NCBI RefSeq assembly: GCF_012275375.1
Contig: NZ_JAAZQJ010000001.1
Span: 434,001 to 498,000 of the forward strand
Reading direction: 5' to 3'
DNA: 64,000 nucleotides
Source of the DNA: Dyella sp. SG609
Lineage (GTDB): Bacteria > Pseudomonadota > Gammaproteobacteria > Xanthomonadales > Rhodanobacteraceae
This document shows, in pieces, positions 53,020-62,014 of this stretch (position 1 is the stretch's first letter; the number at the start of each line of letters is the position of its first letter). A program made the position numbers and the translations under genes. The notes below the pieces were generated by a model that saw only the letters and a list, made by a program, of their open reading frames with translations, had not been told where the DNA came from and made no database searches.

Positions 53020-54044
53020 GGCGTCACGGCATGTTCGCCCAGCAGGCCGGCGGCGCGCAGGCGCGGCCACAGCCCTGCGGGCAGCGCCGCGTCGCGGCGC
53101 GCGGCGGCGGCATCGGCTTCGTCCGGCGTGCGCATGCCGCAGACCACGGTGGCCACGGCCGGATGGAACAGCGGGAACTGCAGGGCGGCGGCGCCGACGC
53201 TGGCGCCGGCTTCGGCGCAGACGTCGTAGAAGCGCTGCGCCCGCGCGCGCACCGCGGCGTCGGCCGGCGCGTAGTTGTAGGTATCGCCCGGCCGTTCGCC
53301 GCCGAGCAGGCCGGAGTTGTACGGCGCGGCGGCGAAGATCGACACGCCGCGTTCCAGCGCCTGCGCCATCACGCGCGTGCTGTGTTCCTGCTCGAACAAG
53401 GTGTAGCGGCCGGCCAGCATGATCACGTCCAGCTCGAAGCGCGGCATCACTTCCAGGCACACGGCTTCTTCGTTCACGCCCAGCCCGATCGCATCGCACA
53501 CGCCTTGCGCGCGCAGCTCGGCCAGCGCGGGCAGGGCCTCGTCCAGCGCCTGGCGCAGCACGCGCGGGTGTTGCGCGCCGTGGGTGAGGGCGCCGATGTC
53601 GTGCAGCAGCAGCACGTCGACGCGGTCGACGCCGAGGCGCTGCAGGCTGGCTTCCACCGCGCGGCGCACGCCGTCGCGGCTGTAGTCGAATACCGCGCGC
53701 TTGCCGGCCACGTCGAAGCCGTCGGCCAGCGCGTCGCGGCCGGGCGCGTCCTCGATCAGGCGGCCGACCTTGGTGGAAAGGGTGTAGCTGGCGCGCGGTA
53801 CGCCGGCCAGCGCGTCGCCCAGGCGTTCCTCGGCCAGGCCGTAGCCGTAGTAAGGCGCCGTGTCGAAATGGCGGATGCCGTGCTGCCAGGCGCGCTCGAC
53901 CGCCAGGCGGGCGCTCGCTTCATCCACTCCCGCGTACAAGTTGCCGATGGGGGCACCGCCGAAGGCGAGCCGCGACACCGCGGGACCTCGCCGGGGCGGG
54001 CGCCGCTCGGCGCCTCGCGGGTTGGGAATGCCTGGATCGGCCAT
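53016..54044 (-). CDS. L-fucose 1-dehydrogenase (aldo-keto reductase)
   Basis: The 342-residue AKR of the D-threo-aldose/fucose dehydrogenase group has the full tetrad. Asp and Tyr are in FDTAPYYGYGLAE, Lys in STKVGR, and His in LLLHDIG. It oxidises L-fucose to the lactone with NAD(P). The start chosen gives a short tail before LAFGGAPIGN. It is the first gene of the six-gene minus operon, following the promoter region shared with the divergent glycan operon. Confidence 0.9.
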   Translation of the reverse strand: MADPGIPNPRGAERRPPRRGPAVSRLAFGGAPIGNLYAGVDEASARLAVERAWQHGIRHFDTAPYYGYGLAEERLGDALAGVPRASYTLSTKVGRLIEDAPGRDALADGFDVAGKRAVFDYSRDGVRRAVEASLQRLGVDRVDVLLLHDIGALTHGAQHPRVLRQALDEALPALAELRAQGVCDAIGLGVNEEAVCLEVMPRFELDVIMLAGRYTLFEQEHSTRVMAQALERGVSIFAAAPYNSGLLGGERPGDTYNYAPADAAVRARAQRFYDVCAEAGASVGAAALQFPLFHPAVATVVCGMRTPDEADAAAARRDAALPAGLWPRLRAAGLLGEHAVTP

Positions 54045-54352
54045 GCAGAAACTCCGCTCGCTGGGCGCCCCCGGCACCGGCCTGGACGGGGGCTCGGACG
54101 GGGACTTTGGCCCATGCGCAGGTCCCCTCTCAAATGCCCGCGCCGGGTATCGAATCAGTGTGCACCTATGAAATGTGTATTTACAAGTGGAAATCGGCCA
54201 GTGCATAAGACAGATGAAATTTGTGTTGCAACGCGACTTGAAACGATCTAAGTAAATATGAACCATCGGTTCGCCGGTGAAGTCGGCGACGTTCCGCTCG
54301 CCGGTGAAATCGCCGCCGCGACGGCATCTGGGGAAGTAAGGGGAGGTTTGGC
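54045..54352. promoter_or_regulatory. Divergent promoter region of the fucose and glycan operons
   Basis: This 308-bp spacer is AT-rich in the middle (54160-54260). For the minus operon, a -35-like TTGCAA (54226-54231) and -10-like TTATGC (complement of 54203-54208) are 17 bp apart. A LacI-like pseudo-palindrome CTTGAAACGATCTAAG with central CG lies at 54237-54252. A 27-bp-period imperfect direct repeat (TCGCCGGTGAAGTCG / TCGCCGGTGAAATCG) starts at 54271 and 54298. No regulator gene for fucose is in the window. Confidence 0.5.
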
Positions 54353-55474
54353 GTGGACCGGCACGAAACCACTTCAGCGCCCGCTGGGGCCATCTGGCCA
54401 GCGGAGAGCGTGCTCGGCGCGTTGCCTCCGGCAGGGCGCGGCCCCAGCCGTCCCACCGCGGCTCCGGATGGTGCGCGCTCGACCGGCGCGGCCGCCAGCC
54501 GCGCTCCGTTCCTGGCCGCCGACGTCGGCGGCACCCATGCACGCCTGGCGCTGATGGCGCCGGGCAGCGGCGCGGGCGGCCCGGTGGTGCAGGCGTACCG
54601 GATCTTCCGCTGCGGCGAGCACGCCAGCTTCGCCGCCATCGTGCGCGCCTTCCTCGACGGCCTGGCCATGCGGCCGCGCGAACTGGTGCTGGCCTGCACC
54701 GGCTGCGCGCACGAAGGCGTGCTGATCAACGAGAGCCTGCCCTGGCGCATCGAGCCGGCGGCGCTGGCCGCCGAGCTGCGGCTGGACCAGGTCCATCTGA
54801 TCAACGATTTCGTCGCGCTCACGCACGCGGCGCCGTATATCGACACCGCGCGTGCGCCGGTGCTGCATACCGCCGCGCGCGCCGCATCCACGCCCGGCCC
54901 CATCGTGGTGGTCGGGCCGGGCACCGGGCTGGGCGCCGCGGTGCGCCTGCCGGGTTCGCCGCCGGTGGTGCTGGCCAGCGAAGCCGGCCAGATGCAACTC
55001 GCCGCGCGCGTCGGCCGCGAGCAGGACGTGATGCGCCTGCTGGCCGGGCGCGATACGCATATCTCCTACGAAGCCGTGCTGTCCGGCCCCGGCGTGCTGC
55101 GCGTGTACGAAGCGCTGTGCCGCGAGCAGGGCAAGGCGCCGGCGTGCGCGGAACCGGCGGCCGTGACCGCCGCCGCGATCGCCGGCAGCGATCCGCGCGC
55201 CACGGAAACGCTGGACCTGTTCTGCGGCTGGCTGGGTTCCTTCGCCGGCGACCTGGCCATGCTGTACCAGGCCACCGGCGGCATCTACCTCGCCGGCGGT
55301 TTTCTCTCGCGCATTGCCGGCTACGTGCGCGCCAGCCGTTTCGTCGAACGTTTTCTCGACAAGGGCGTGATGCGCCCGTTCCTGGACAACGTGCCGGTGC
55401 GCGTGGTCGACCACGGCCAGCTCGGCGTGATCGGCGCCGCCAGCTGGTACCTGGACCAGCCGGCGCGGCAGTGA
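54353..55474 (+). CDS. Glucokinase-family hexose kinase
   Basis: The 373-residue kinase of the Glk (PF02685) family shows LAADVGGTHARLALM (phosphate 1), LACTGCAHEG, INDFVALTH (catalytic Asp), VVVGPGTGLGAA and IYLAGGFLSR. The GTG start lies six to seven bases after AGGGGAGG. It leaves an unusually long, proline/alanine-rich 50-residue extension before the kinase fold. First in the glycan operon, it may phosphorylate a released hexose such as glucose, mannose or N-acetylglucosamine. The GH20 gene downstream makes GlcNAc plausible, but this is inference. Confidence 0.85.
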   Translation: MDRHETTSAPAGAIWPAESVLGALPPAGRGPSRPTAAPDGARSTGAAASRAPFLAADVGGTHARLALMAPGSGAGGPVVQAYRIFRCGEHASFAAIVRAFLDGLAMRPRELVLACTGCAHEGVLINESLPWRIEPAALAAELRLDQVHLINDFVALTHAAPYIDTARAPVLHTAARAASTPGPIVVVGPGTGLGAAVRLPGSPPVVLASEAGQMQLAARVGREQDVMRLLAGRDTHISYEAVLSGPGVLRVYEALCREQGKAPACAEPAAVTAAAIAGSDPRATETLDLFCGWLGSFAGDLAMLYQATGGIYLAGGFLSRIAGYVRASRFVERFLDKGVMRPFLDNVPVRVVDHGQLGVIGAASWYLDQPARQ

Positions 55475-57057
55475 TGCGGGCATCCATGCAAACGCTGGCG
55501 CTGGTGCTGACCGCAGCCTCGTTCGCGGCCGCCGCCGGCACGCCGGATACGCGCACCATCGAAGCGCAGTGGCGCGAGGCGAACCGGCCTTACGACGGCG
55601 CACGCGCCGCGTTGCTGAAGGACGTCGACGCGCAGGCCTGGCAAGGCCCGTTCTCGCCCGACTGGGAAACGCTGGCCCACTACCGCGCGCCGGACTGGTA
55701 CCGCGATGCCAAGTTCGGCGTGTTCATCCACTGGGGCGTGTATTCGGTGGCCGCGTACAAGGGCGAGTGGTATCCGCGCCATATGTACGAACGCGAAGGC
55801 AAGTACGCCGATTACCACCAGCACCAGGTCGACACCTACGGCGCGCAGGCCGGCTACAAGGAGCTGATTCCGCGCTTCACGGCGGAGAAGTTCGACCCCG
55901 CCGCGTGGGCCAAATTGTTCCGCGAAGCCGGCGCGCGCTACGTGGTGCCGGTGGCGGAGCATCACGACGGCTTCGCCATGTACGACTCGCGCTTGAGCGA
56001 CTGGACCGCGGTGAAGATGGGCCCGAAGCGCGACGTGATCGGCCAGCTCGCCAAGGCCGTGCGCGCCGAAGGCATGAAGCTCGGCCTTTCCTCGCACCGC
56101 GCCGAGCACGACTGGTTCTTCTCGTTCGGCCGCCAGTTCGATGCCGACGTCAACGACCCGCGCTACGCCGCGCTGTACGGCCCCGCGCATCCGCTGCAGG
56201 GCGCCAAGGGCGAAGACGGCAAGGAACACGACTGGACCTTCGTTTCGGACGCCTATCTCGACGACTGGCTGGCGCGTTCCGGCGAGATCGTCGAAGGCTA
56301 CAAGCCCGACCTGATGTACTTCGACTGGTGGGTGGACCAGCCGCGCTTCCGCGGCGCCCTGGCCCGCTTCGCCGCGTTCTACTACAACCAGGCCGCCGCG
56401 CGCGGGCAGGGCGTGGTGCTCAACTACAAGCTGGACGGCATGCGCGCCGGCAGCGGCACCTTGAATATCGAGCGCGGCCAGGCCGCGGACATCCGCCCCC
56501 AGCCGTGGCAGACCGAAACCTCGGTCAGCCGCGAATCCTGGGGCTATGTCGAGCACGACAGCTACAAGGACCCGGACGAGATCGTGCACCTGCTGGCCGA
56601 CGTGGTCAGCAAGAACGGCAACCTGCTGTTGAACGTCGGCCCCAAGGGCGACGGCAGCATGCCGCCGGAAGCGGTGGCGATCCTGCACGCGGTGGGCGGC
56701 TGGCTGCATGCCAACGGCGAGGCGATCTACGGCACGCGCCCCTGGCAGCGCTACGGCGAAGGCCCGACGCAAGTGGCGGCGGGCACCATGCAGGACAGCA
56801 AGACCAAGCCCTACACCGCCGAGGATTTCCGCTTCACCACGCGCGGCGGCCGGCTGTATGCGATCGAGCTGGGCCAGCCCAAAGACGGCCGCGCGGTGAT
56901 CCATTCGATCGGCGCCGATCAGCGCGTACGCCGCGTCACCTTGCTGGCCGGCGGCGCCGACATTCCCTTCGAGCAGCAGGCCGACGGCCTGCATCTGCGC
57001 CTCCCCACTCTCCCCACTGGACCGCACGCCTATGCCTATCGCATCGAACTGCACTGA
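55474..57057 (+). CDS. Alpha-L-fucosidase, GH29 (first of a tandem pair)
   Basis: The 527-residue enzyme has a signal peptide (about 21 residues) and the GH29 catalytic domain: DAKFGVFIHWGVYSV, YVVPVAEHHDGFAMYDS, and the nucleophile Asp284 in DLMYFDWW. KNGNLLLNVGPKGDG follows, with a C-terminal beta-sandwich. It hydrolyses terminal alpha-L-fucose in the periplasm or outside. Its ATG shares the adenine of the kinase stop. Released fucose feeds the divergent oxidation operon. The next gene is a paralogue, overlapping by 26 bp. Confidence 0.93.
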   Translation: MRASMQTLALVLTAASFAAAAGTPDTRTIEAQWREANRPYDGARAALLKDVDAQAWQGPFSPDWETLAHYRAPDWYRDAKFGVFIHWGVYSVAAYKGEWYPRHMYEREGKYADYHQHQVDTYGAQAGYKELIPRFTAEKFDPAAWAKLFREAGARYVVPVAEHHDGFAMYDSRLSDWTAVKMGPKRDVIGQLAKAVRAEGMKLGLSSHRAEHDWFFSFGRQFDADVNDPRYAALYGPAHPLQGAKGEDGKEHDWTFVSDAYLDDWLARSGEIVEGYKPDLMYFDWWVDQPRFRGALARFAAFYYNQAAARGQGVVLNYKLDGMRAGSGTLNIERGQAADIRPQPWQTETSVSRESWGYVEHDSYKDPDEIVHLLADVVSKNGNLLLNVGPKGDGSMPPEAVAILHAVGGWLHANGEAIYGTRPWQRYGEGPTQVAAGTMQDSKTKPYTAEDFRFTTRGGRLYAIELGQPKDGRAVIHSIGADQRVRRVTLLAGGADIPFEQQADGLHLRLPTLPTGPHAYAYRIELH

Positions 57058-58672
57058 GCCGCGCCGCCCGCGCCGCCGTCTTGCCGCCGCGCTGCTGTGC
57101 GCCTGCGCCGGCTTTGCCGCGCACGCGCAGGACGCCACCGCGCCCACCGCCAAGACGCAGAGCCCGCGGCGCAACAGCGAGCTGTGGGAGCAGGCCAGCG
57201 CCAAGTTCGAGCCGCAGCGCCGCGCGCTGCTGGCCGAGGTGGAGAGGGGCGAAGCCGTCGGTCCGTTCCGCGCCGACTGGGCTTCTCTTCAGGGCTACCG
57301 TTCGCCCGGCTGGTACGACGACGCCAAGTTCGGCATCTTCATCCACTGGGGCGTGTACTCGGTGCCGGCCTTCGGCAGCGAGTGGTACTCGCGCAACATG
57401 TACGTGCAGGGCAGCAAGGAATTCGCCCATCACGTGGCCACCTACGGCCCGCAGGCGAAGTTCGGCTACAAGGACTTCATCCCGATGTTCAAGGCGGAGA
57501 AGTTCGATCCCGCCGCCTGGGCCAAGCTGTTCCACGATGCCGGCGCACGCTACGTGGTGCCGGTGGCGGAGCATCACGACGGCTTCGCCATGTACGACTC
57601 CAAGCTCAGTGATTGGACCGCGGTGAAGATGGGTCCCAAGCGCGACGTGATCGGCCAGCTGGCCAAGGCGATCCGCGCCGAAGGGTTGCACTTCGGTCTC
57701 TCCTCGCATCGCGCCGAGCACGACTGGTTCATGGGCAACGGCCGCGAGTTCGCTTCCGACGTCAACGATCCCAAGTACGCCGAGTTCTACGGCCCCGCGC
57801 AGCTGCGCATGAGCGGCCCGGACAGCGACAATCTTTCCGGCGACTTCACCTACGTCTCGCAAGCCTGGCTGGACGACTGGCTGGCGCGCACCACCGAGCT
57901 GATCGACGACTACCATCCGGACCTCATCTACTTCGACTGGTGGATCGGCCACCCCACTTTCCGCAACTCGCTGCCGAAGATGCTGGCCTACTACTACAAC
58001 CAGGGCGCCACGCGCGGCGGCGTGGTGGTCAACTACAAGTTCGGCGAGTTCGCCGACGGCGCCGGTACCTACGACGTGGAGCGCGGCCGCCTCACCGGCA
58101 TCAATCCCACGCACTGGCAGACCGACACCTCGATCAGCAACGATTCCTGGGGCTTCGTCGAGCACGACACCTACAAGCAGCCGCAGGAACTGATCCAGCT
58201 GCTGGTCGACGTGGTGAGCAAGAACGGCAACCTGCTGCTGAATATCGGCCCGCGCGCCGACGGCAGCATTCCGCAGGCCGCGCAGGACACCTTGCACTCC
58301 ATCGGCCGCTGGCTGAAGACCAATGGCGAGGCGATCTACGGCACCACGCCCTGGCGCCAGTTCGGCGAAGGCCCCACCGAAGTGGTCGGCGGCTCGTTCC
58401 AGGACACCAAGAGCAAGGCCAATACCGCGCAGGATTTCCGCTTCACCAAACATGGCGACAAGCTCTACGCGATCGAGCTGGCCTGGCCGGCCGACGGCAA
58501 GGCGGTGATCCACGCCGTCAAGGCCAGCGACGGCGTGAAGGCGGTGACTCTGCTCGCCAACGGCAAGGCGGTGGCGTTCAAGCAGCAGGACGACGGCCTG
58601 CACCTGACTCTGCCGGCCAAGCCGGTCGGCGAATACGCGTACGTGCTGCGCATCGAACTGGGGGCTCCGTGA
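57032..58672 (+). CDS. Alpha-L-fucosidase, GH29 (second of a tandem pair)
   Basis: The 546-residue paralogue of the preceding enzyme has a signal peptide ending AAHA and a GH29 domain with DAKFGIFIHWGVYSV and AEHHDGFAMYDSK. The nucleophile is Asp302 in DLIYFDWW, followed by KNGNLLLNIGPRADG. The two share long identical stretches but differ in substrate loops (EWYPRHMYEREG against EWYSRNMYVQGS; WVDQ against WIGH), suggesting different linkages. Its start lies inside the end of the first gene, in another frame. Confidence 0.93.
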   Translation: MPIASNCTEPRRPRRRLAAALLCACAGFAAHAQDATAPTAKTQSPRRNSELWEQASAKFEPQRRALLAEVERGEAVGPFRADWASLQGYRSPGWYDDAKFGIFIHWGVYSVPAFGSEWYSRNMYVQGSKEFAHHVATYGPQAKFGYKDFIPMFKAEKFDPAAWAKLFHDAGARYVVPVAEHHDGFAMYDSKLSDWTAVKMGPKRDVIGQLAKAIRAEGLHFGLSSHRAEHDWFMGNGREFASDVNDPKYAEFYGPAQLRMSGPDSDNLSGDFTYVSQAWLDDWLARTTELIDDYHPDLIYFDWWIGHPTFRNSLPKMLAYYYNQGATRGGVVVNYKFGEFADGAGTYDVERGRLTGINPTHWQTDTSISNDSWGFVEHDTYKQPQELIQLLVDVVSKNGNLLLNIGPRADGSIPQAAQDTLHSIGRWLKTNGEAIYGTTPWRQFGEGPTEVVGGSFQDTKSKANTAQDFRFTKHGDKLYAIELAWPADGKAVIHAVKASDGVKAVTLLANGKAVAFKQQDDGLHLTLPAKPVGEYAYVLRIELGAP

Positions 58673-59721
58673 TGCGGCGCCTGCTACTGCTTGCCTTGTT
58701 GTTATTGCTGCCGGCGCTGGCCAGTGCGCGCATTCCCGGCGCGATGTTCTATCTGATGGACACGCCCAAATCGATGGCTTCGTTCGAGGCGCACGCCGGC
58801 AAGATCGGCGTGGTGGTGCCCACCTGGTATCACGTGGACGAAAGCGGCCTGGTCTCCGGCGAGCCGAATCCGCTGGTGATGCAGATCGCCAGACAGCATC
58901 GCATGCCGGTGATGCCGATCCTTTCGGCCGGCGGCGTGCGCGACAAGTTCCACCAGCTGCTGCACGACGAGGCGGCGAAGAAGGCGATGATCGCCGCGCT
59001 GGTGGAGCAGGGTACAAAGCACGGTTATCTCGGCTTCCAGTTCGACTTCGAGAACATCGACTGGAACGACCGCGACGCGCTCAGCCTGATGACCAGGCAG
59101 ACCGCGGAAGCGCTGCACAAGCACGGCCTGCAGCTGTCCATCGCGGTGGTGCCGAATGCGCCCGGCTACGCGGGCGGCGGCGGTTTCGCGCAGTGGATGT
59201 GGAAGTTCTGGCGCGGCGCCTACGACCTCAAGGCGCTGGGCCAGTCGGCCGACCTGATCTGCCTGATGACCTACGACCAGCACACGCGCTGGACCACGCC
59301 CGGCCCGGTGGGCGGCATGCCGTGGACGGTGCAGCACCTGGAATACGCGCTCACCCTGGTGCCGAAGGACAAGCTCTCGGTCGGCATCGCCACCTACGGC
59401 TATCACTGGTACACCGCCGACCCGCGCCGCGACGACGGCAAGGAGGAATCGAACATCGCCGCCTCGTACATCGACGCGGACGAGTCCTTCCCGCTGGCCC
59501 GGCAATACGGCGCCACCATCCAGTGGGACCCGGTGGAGCACGAGAGCTGGTTCTGGTTCTACCGCGACGGCATGCGCGAATGGGTGTTCCTGCCCGACGC
59601 GCGCGCCTTCGCCGACCGCGTGGCCCTGGTCAAGCAATATGGCCTGCAGGGCTATTGCTCCTGGGTGCTGGGCGCCGAGGATCCGAAGGTATGGGATGCA
59701 CTGCCGGAGGCGACGCGATGA
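58672..59721 (+). CDS. GH18 family glycosidase
   Basis: The 349-residue secreted protein has a signal peptide ending ASA and a GH18 barrel. The DxE end of the usual DxxDxDxE motif is seen as FQFDFEN, with acid Glu127. Other strands are LICLMTYDQHTRWTTPGP, LSVGIATYGYHWY and GYCSWVLGAEDP. The sequence resembles YaaH/YdhD-type GH18 members more than chitinases. In this operon it may act as an endo-beta-N-acetylglucosaminidase on N-glycans, or on peptidoglycan-like chains. ATG overlaps the fucosidase stop by one base. Confidence 0.87.
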   Translation: MRRLLLLALLLLLPALASARIPGAMFYLMDTPKSMASFEAHAGKIGVVVPTWYHVDESGLVSGEPNPLVMQIARQHRMPVMPILSAGGVRDKFHQLLHDEAAKKAMIAALVEQGTKHGYLGFQFDFENIDWNDRDALSLMTRQTAEALHKHGLQLSIAVVPNAPGYAGGGGFAQWMWKFWRGAYDLKALGQSADLICLMTYDQHTRWTTPGPVGGMPWTVQHLEYALTLVPKDKLSVGIATYGYHWYTADPRRDDGKEESNIAASYIDADESFPLARQYGATIQWDPVEHESWFWFYRDGMREWVFLPDARAFADRVALVKQYGLQGYCSWVLGAEDPKVWDALPEATR

Positions 59722-61931
59722 GGAAGGAAAAGGCCTTGCGCCTGGGCTTGGGCGCGCTGGCGCTGGCCTGGTGCGCGTTCGCGCATGCGGGCCTGGCGCT
59801 GCTGCCGTATCCGAAGCAGGTGGAAGAGGGCAAGGGCAGCTTCGTGCTGGACAAGAAGGTCGCCATCGAGGCGCCGGCCGATGCGCGCTCGAAGGAGATC
59901 GCCGCCTTCCTGCATGACGCGGTGCGGGCGCAGGCGGGCCTCGATCTGCCTATGGGCAGCCGGGGCCGGCGCATCGCGCTGCAGCTCGATCCGCAGATCG
60001 CCGGCGAAGAGGCTTACCGCCTCGAGGTCACGCCGCGCGGCATCGAGATCCGCGCAGCCACCGACAAGGGCCTGTTCTGGGGCGTGCAGACGCTGCGCCA
60101 GCTGCTCCCGGCGGATGTTTCCGGATCGGCCAAGGTAACGATACCAACGGTGCGCATCGAGGATGCGCCGGCCTTCGTCTACCGCGGCCACATGCTCGAC
60201 GTGGGCCGGCATTTCTATCCCGTGTCCTTTATCGAGAAGCAGCTGGACCTGATGAGCTACTACAAGCTCAATGTGTTCCGCTGGCATCTCACCGAAGACC
60301 AGGGCTGGCGCATCGAGATCAAGCGCTATCCCAAGCTCACCGAAGTCGGCGCCTGGCGCACCGAGGCCGACGGCAGCCGCTACGGCGGCTTCTACACGCA
60401 GGACCAGATCCGCGAAGTGGTCGAATACGCGCGCCAGCGCAACATCATGGTGATTCCGGAGATCGAGATGCCGGGCCACAGCTCGGCGGCGATCGCCGCC
60501 TACCCGGAGCTGTCCTGCGCGAAGAAGCCGGTTCCCGTGCAGACCGGCTGGGGCGTGTTCAGCGACGTGTTCTGCCCGGCGGACGAGAACGTCTACGTGT
60601 TCCTGCAGAACGTGCTGGACGAAGTGCTGCCGCTGTTCCCCTCGCCCTACGTGCATATCGGCGGCGACGAAGTGCCGGCCGGCGCGTGGAGCCATTGCGA
60701 GGCCTGCGACAAGCTGATCCGCGACGAAGGCCTGGAAAACGAAGCGGGCCTGCAGAGTTATTTCATCCGCCGCATGCAGGTGTACCTGGCCGGCAAGGGC
60801 AAGACCATGATCGGCTGGGACGAGGTCCTGGAAGGCGGGGTGGACGCCGCCGCCGTGGTCGAGGTGTGGCGCGGCGATGCCGGCTTCCACAAGGCGTTCG
60901 CCAACGGCAATCGCGTCGTCAATGCCAGCCCGTACTACCTCGACTCGCCGCTGTCGCGGCTGAGCGTGGAAAAGCTCTACCTGGTCGATCCGCTCGGCGA
61001 TGCCGACTACGCGCAGAGCAAGCTGGTGCTCGGCGCCGAGGCGCCGCTGTGGAGCGAGCGCGCCGATCCGCTGAACGCCGAGCAGCGCCTGTATCCGCGC
61101 CTGCTCGCCTTCGCCGAGCGCCTGTGGCGCGGCGGCAGCGCCGATGCGGTGGCCTATGCGGATTTCCACCAGCGCCTGGCCGCGCACTATCCGCGGCTGG
61201 ATGCCTGGCAGGTGGCGTACGGACCGGAAGACCGCAACACCGCCGACTACACGGTCACCGCCAACGCCGCCCGCGACGGCTGGCAGGTCAGCGCGCAGCG
61301 CGGCTTCGACGACGTGGTCACCCACTACACCACCGACGGCAGCGAGCCCACCGCGGCCTCGCCTTCGTTCACCGATGTATTGGACCTGAAACAGCCCGGC
61401 ACCTTGCGCGTGGTGCCGTTCCGCCGCGGCCGCGCCTACGACCATCCGCGCGCGTTCCAGCTGGAGCGCAGCGCCAGTTTCGGCGCGGCGGCCAGCGTGG
61501 ATCCGGCCCCCGACGCCGCCTACAGCGGCCACGGCGCCGCCACGCTCACCGACGGCGTGCTGGGCAGCGGCGAGTTCAAGAGCGGCGCCTGGCTGGGCTG
61601 GGAGGAGCTCGACCCCAAGCTGAGCCTGGACCTGGGCAGCGTCACCGAGCTGCACGAGGTGAGCGTGGGCGTGCTGCAGCAGGACGAATCCTGGATCTGG
61701 TGGCCGCGCAAGGTGCGCTTCGCCGCCTCGGCGGACGGCAAGCACTGGACCACCCTGCGCGACGTGAAGATCAAGCCGATCGAACGCGATCATGTGGCCC
61801 ATATACAGCGTGTGGCCTATACGGCTTCGCGGCCGTTCCGCGCACGCTATCTGCGTATCGAATTGACCCGCCATGCGGCGGAAGACGACCGCCATACCTG
61901 GACGTTCGTCGACGAAATCCTGGCGCGCTGA
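59718..61931 (+). CDS. Beta-N-acetylhexosaminidase, GH20, with F5/8-type C-terminal domain
   Basis: The 737-residue exported enzyme starts with an ATGA overlap on the GH18 stop. The signal peptide ends AHAG. A GH20b domain (about 25-140) precedes the barrel: RGHMLDVGRHFYP, FRWHLTEDQGWRIEI, EIEMPGHSSAAIA, and the catalytic pair Asp317-Glu318 in HIGGDEVP. A final WSERAD is also seen. Residues about 510-580 hold a chitobiase-like Fn3 domain (TTDGSEPT). Residues about 590-735 form an F5/8-type sandwich ending FVDEILA. It releases terminal GlcNAc or GalNAc from glycans. Confidence 0.94.
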   Translation: MRKEKALRLGLGALALAWCAFAHAGLALLPYPKQVEEGKGSFVLDKKVAIEAPADARSKEIAAFLHDAVRAQAGLDLPMGSRGRRIALQLDPQIAGEEAYRLEVTPRGIEIRAATDKGLFWGVQTLRQLLPADVSGSAKVTIPTVRIEDAPAFVYRGHMLDVGRHFYPVSFIEKQLDLMSYYKLNVFRWHLTEDQGWRIEIKRYPKLTEVGAWRTEADGSRYGGFYTQDQIREVVEYARQRNIMVIPEIEMPGHSSAAIAAYPELSCAKKPVPVQTGWGVFSDVFCPADENVYVFLQNVLDEVLPLFPSPYVHIGGDEVPAGAWSHCEACDKLIRDEGLENEAGLQSYFIRRMQVYLAGKGKTMIGWDEVLEGGVDAAAVVEVWRGDAGFHKAFANGNRVVNASPYYLDSPLSRLSVEKLYLVDPLGDADYAQSKLVLGAEAPLWSERADPLNAEQRLYPRLLAFAERLWRGGSADAVAYADFHQRLAAHYPRLDAWQVAYGPEDRNTADYTVTANAARDGWQVSAQRGFDDVVTHYTTDGSEPTAASPSFTDVLDLKQPGTLRVVPFRRGRAYDHPRAFQLERSASFGAAASVDPAPDAAYSGHGAATLTDGVLGSGEFKSGAWLGWEELDPKLSLDLGSVTELHEVSVGVLQQDESWIWWPRKVRFAASADGKHWTTLRDVKIKPIERDHVAHIQRVAYTASRPFRARYLRIELTRHAAEDDRHTWTFVDEILAR

Positions 61932-62014
61932 GGGAGCGCGCCGGGCAACAGGAGCAACAAGCTGTGCCCACGCCTTCGGGGGAAGGCATCCATCTAACGG
62001 GGAGGAGTTAAACC

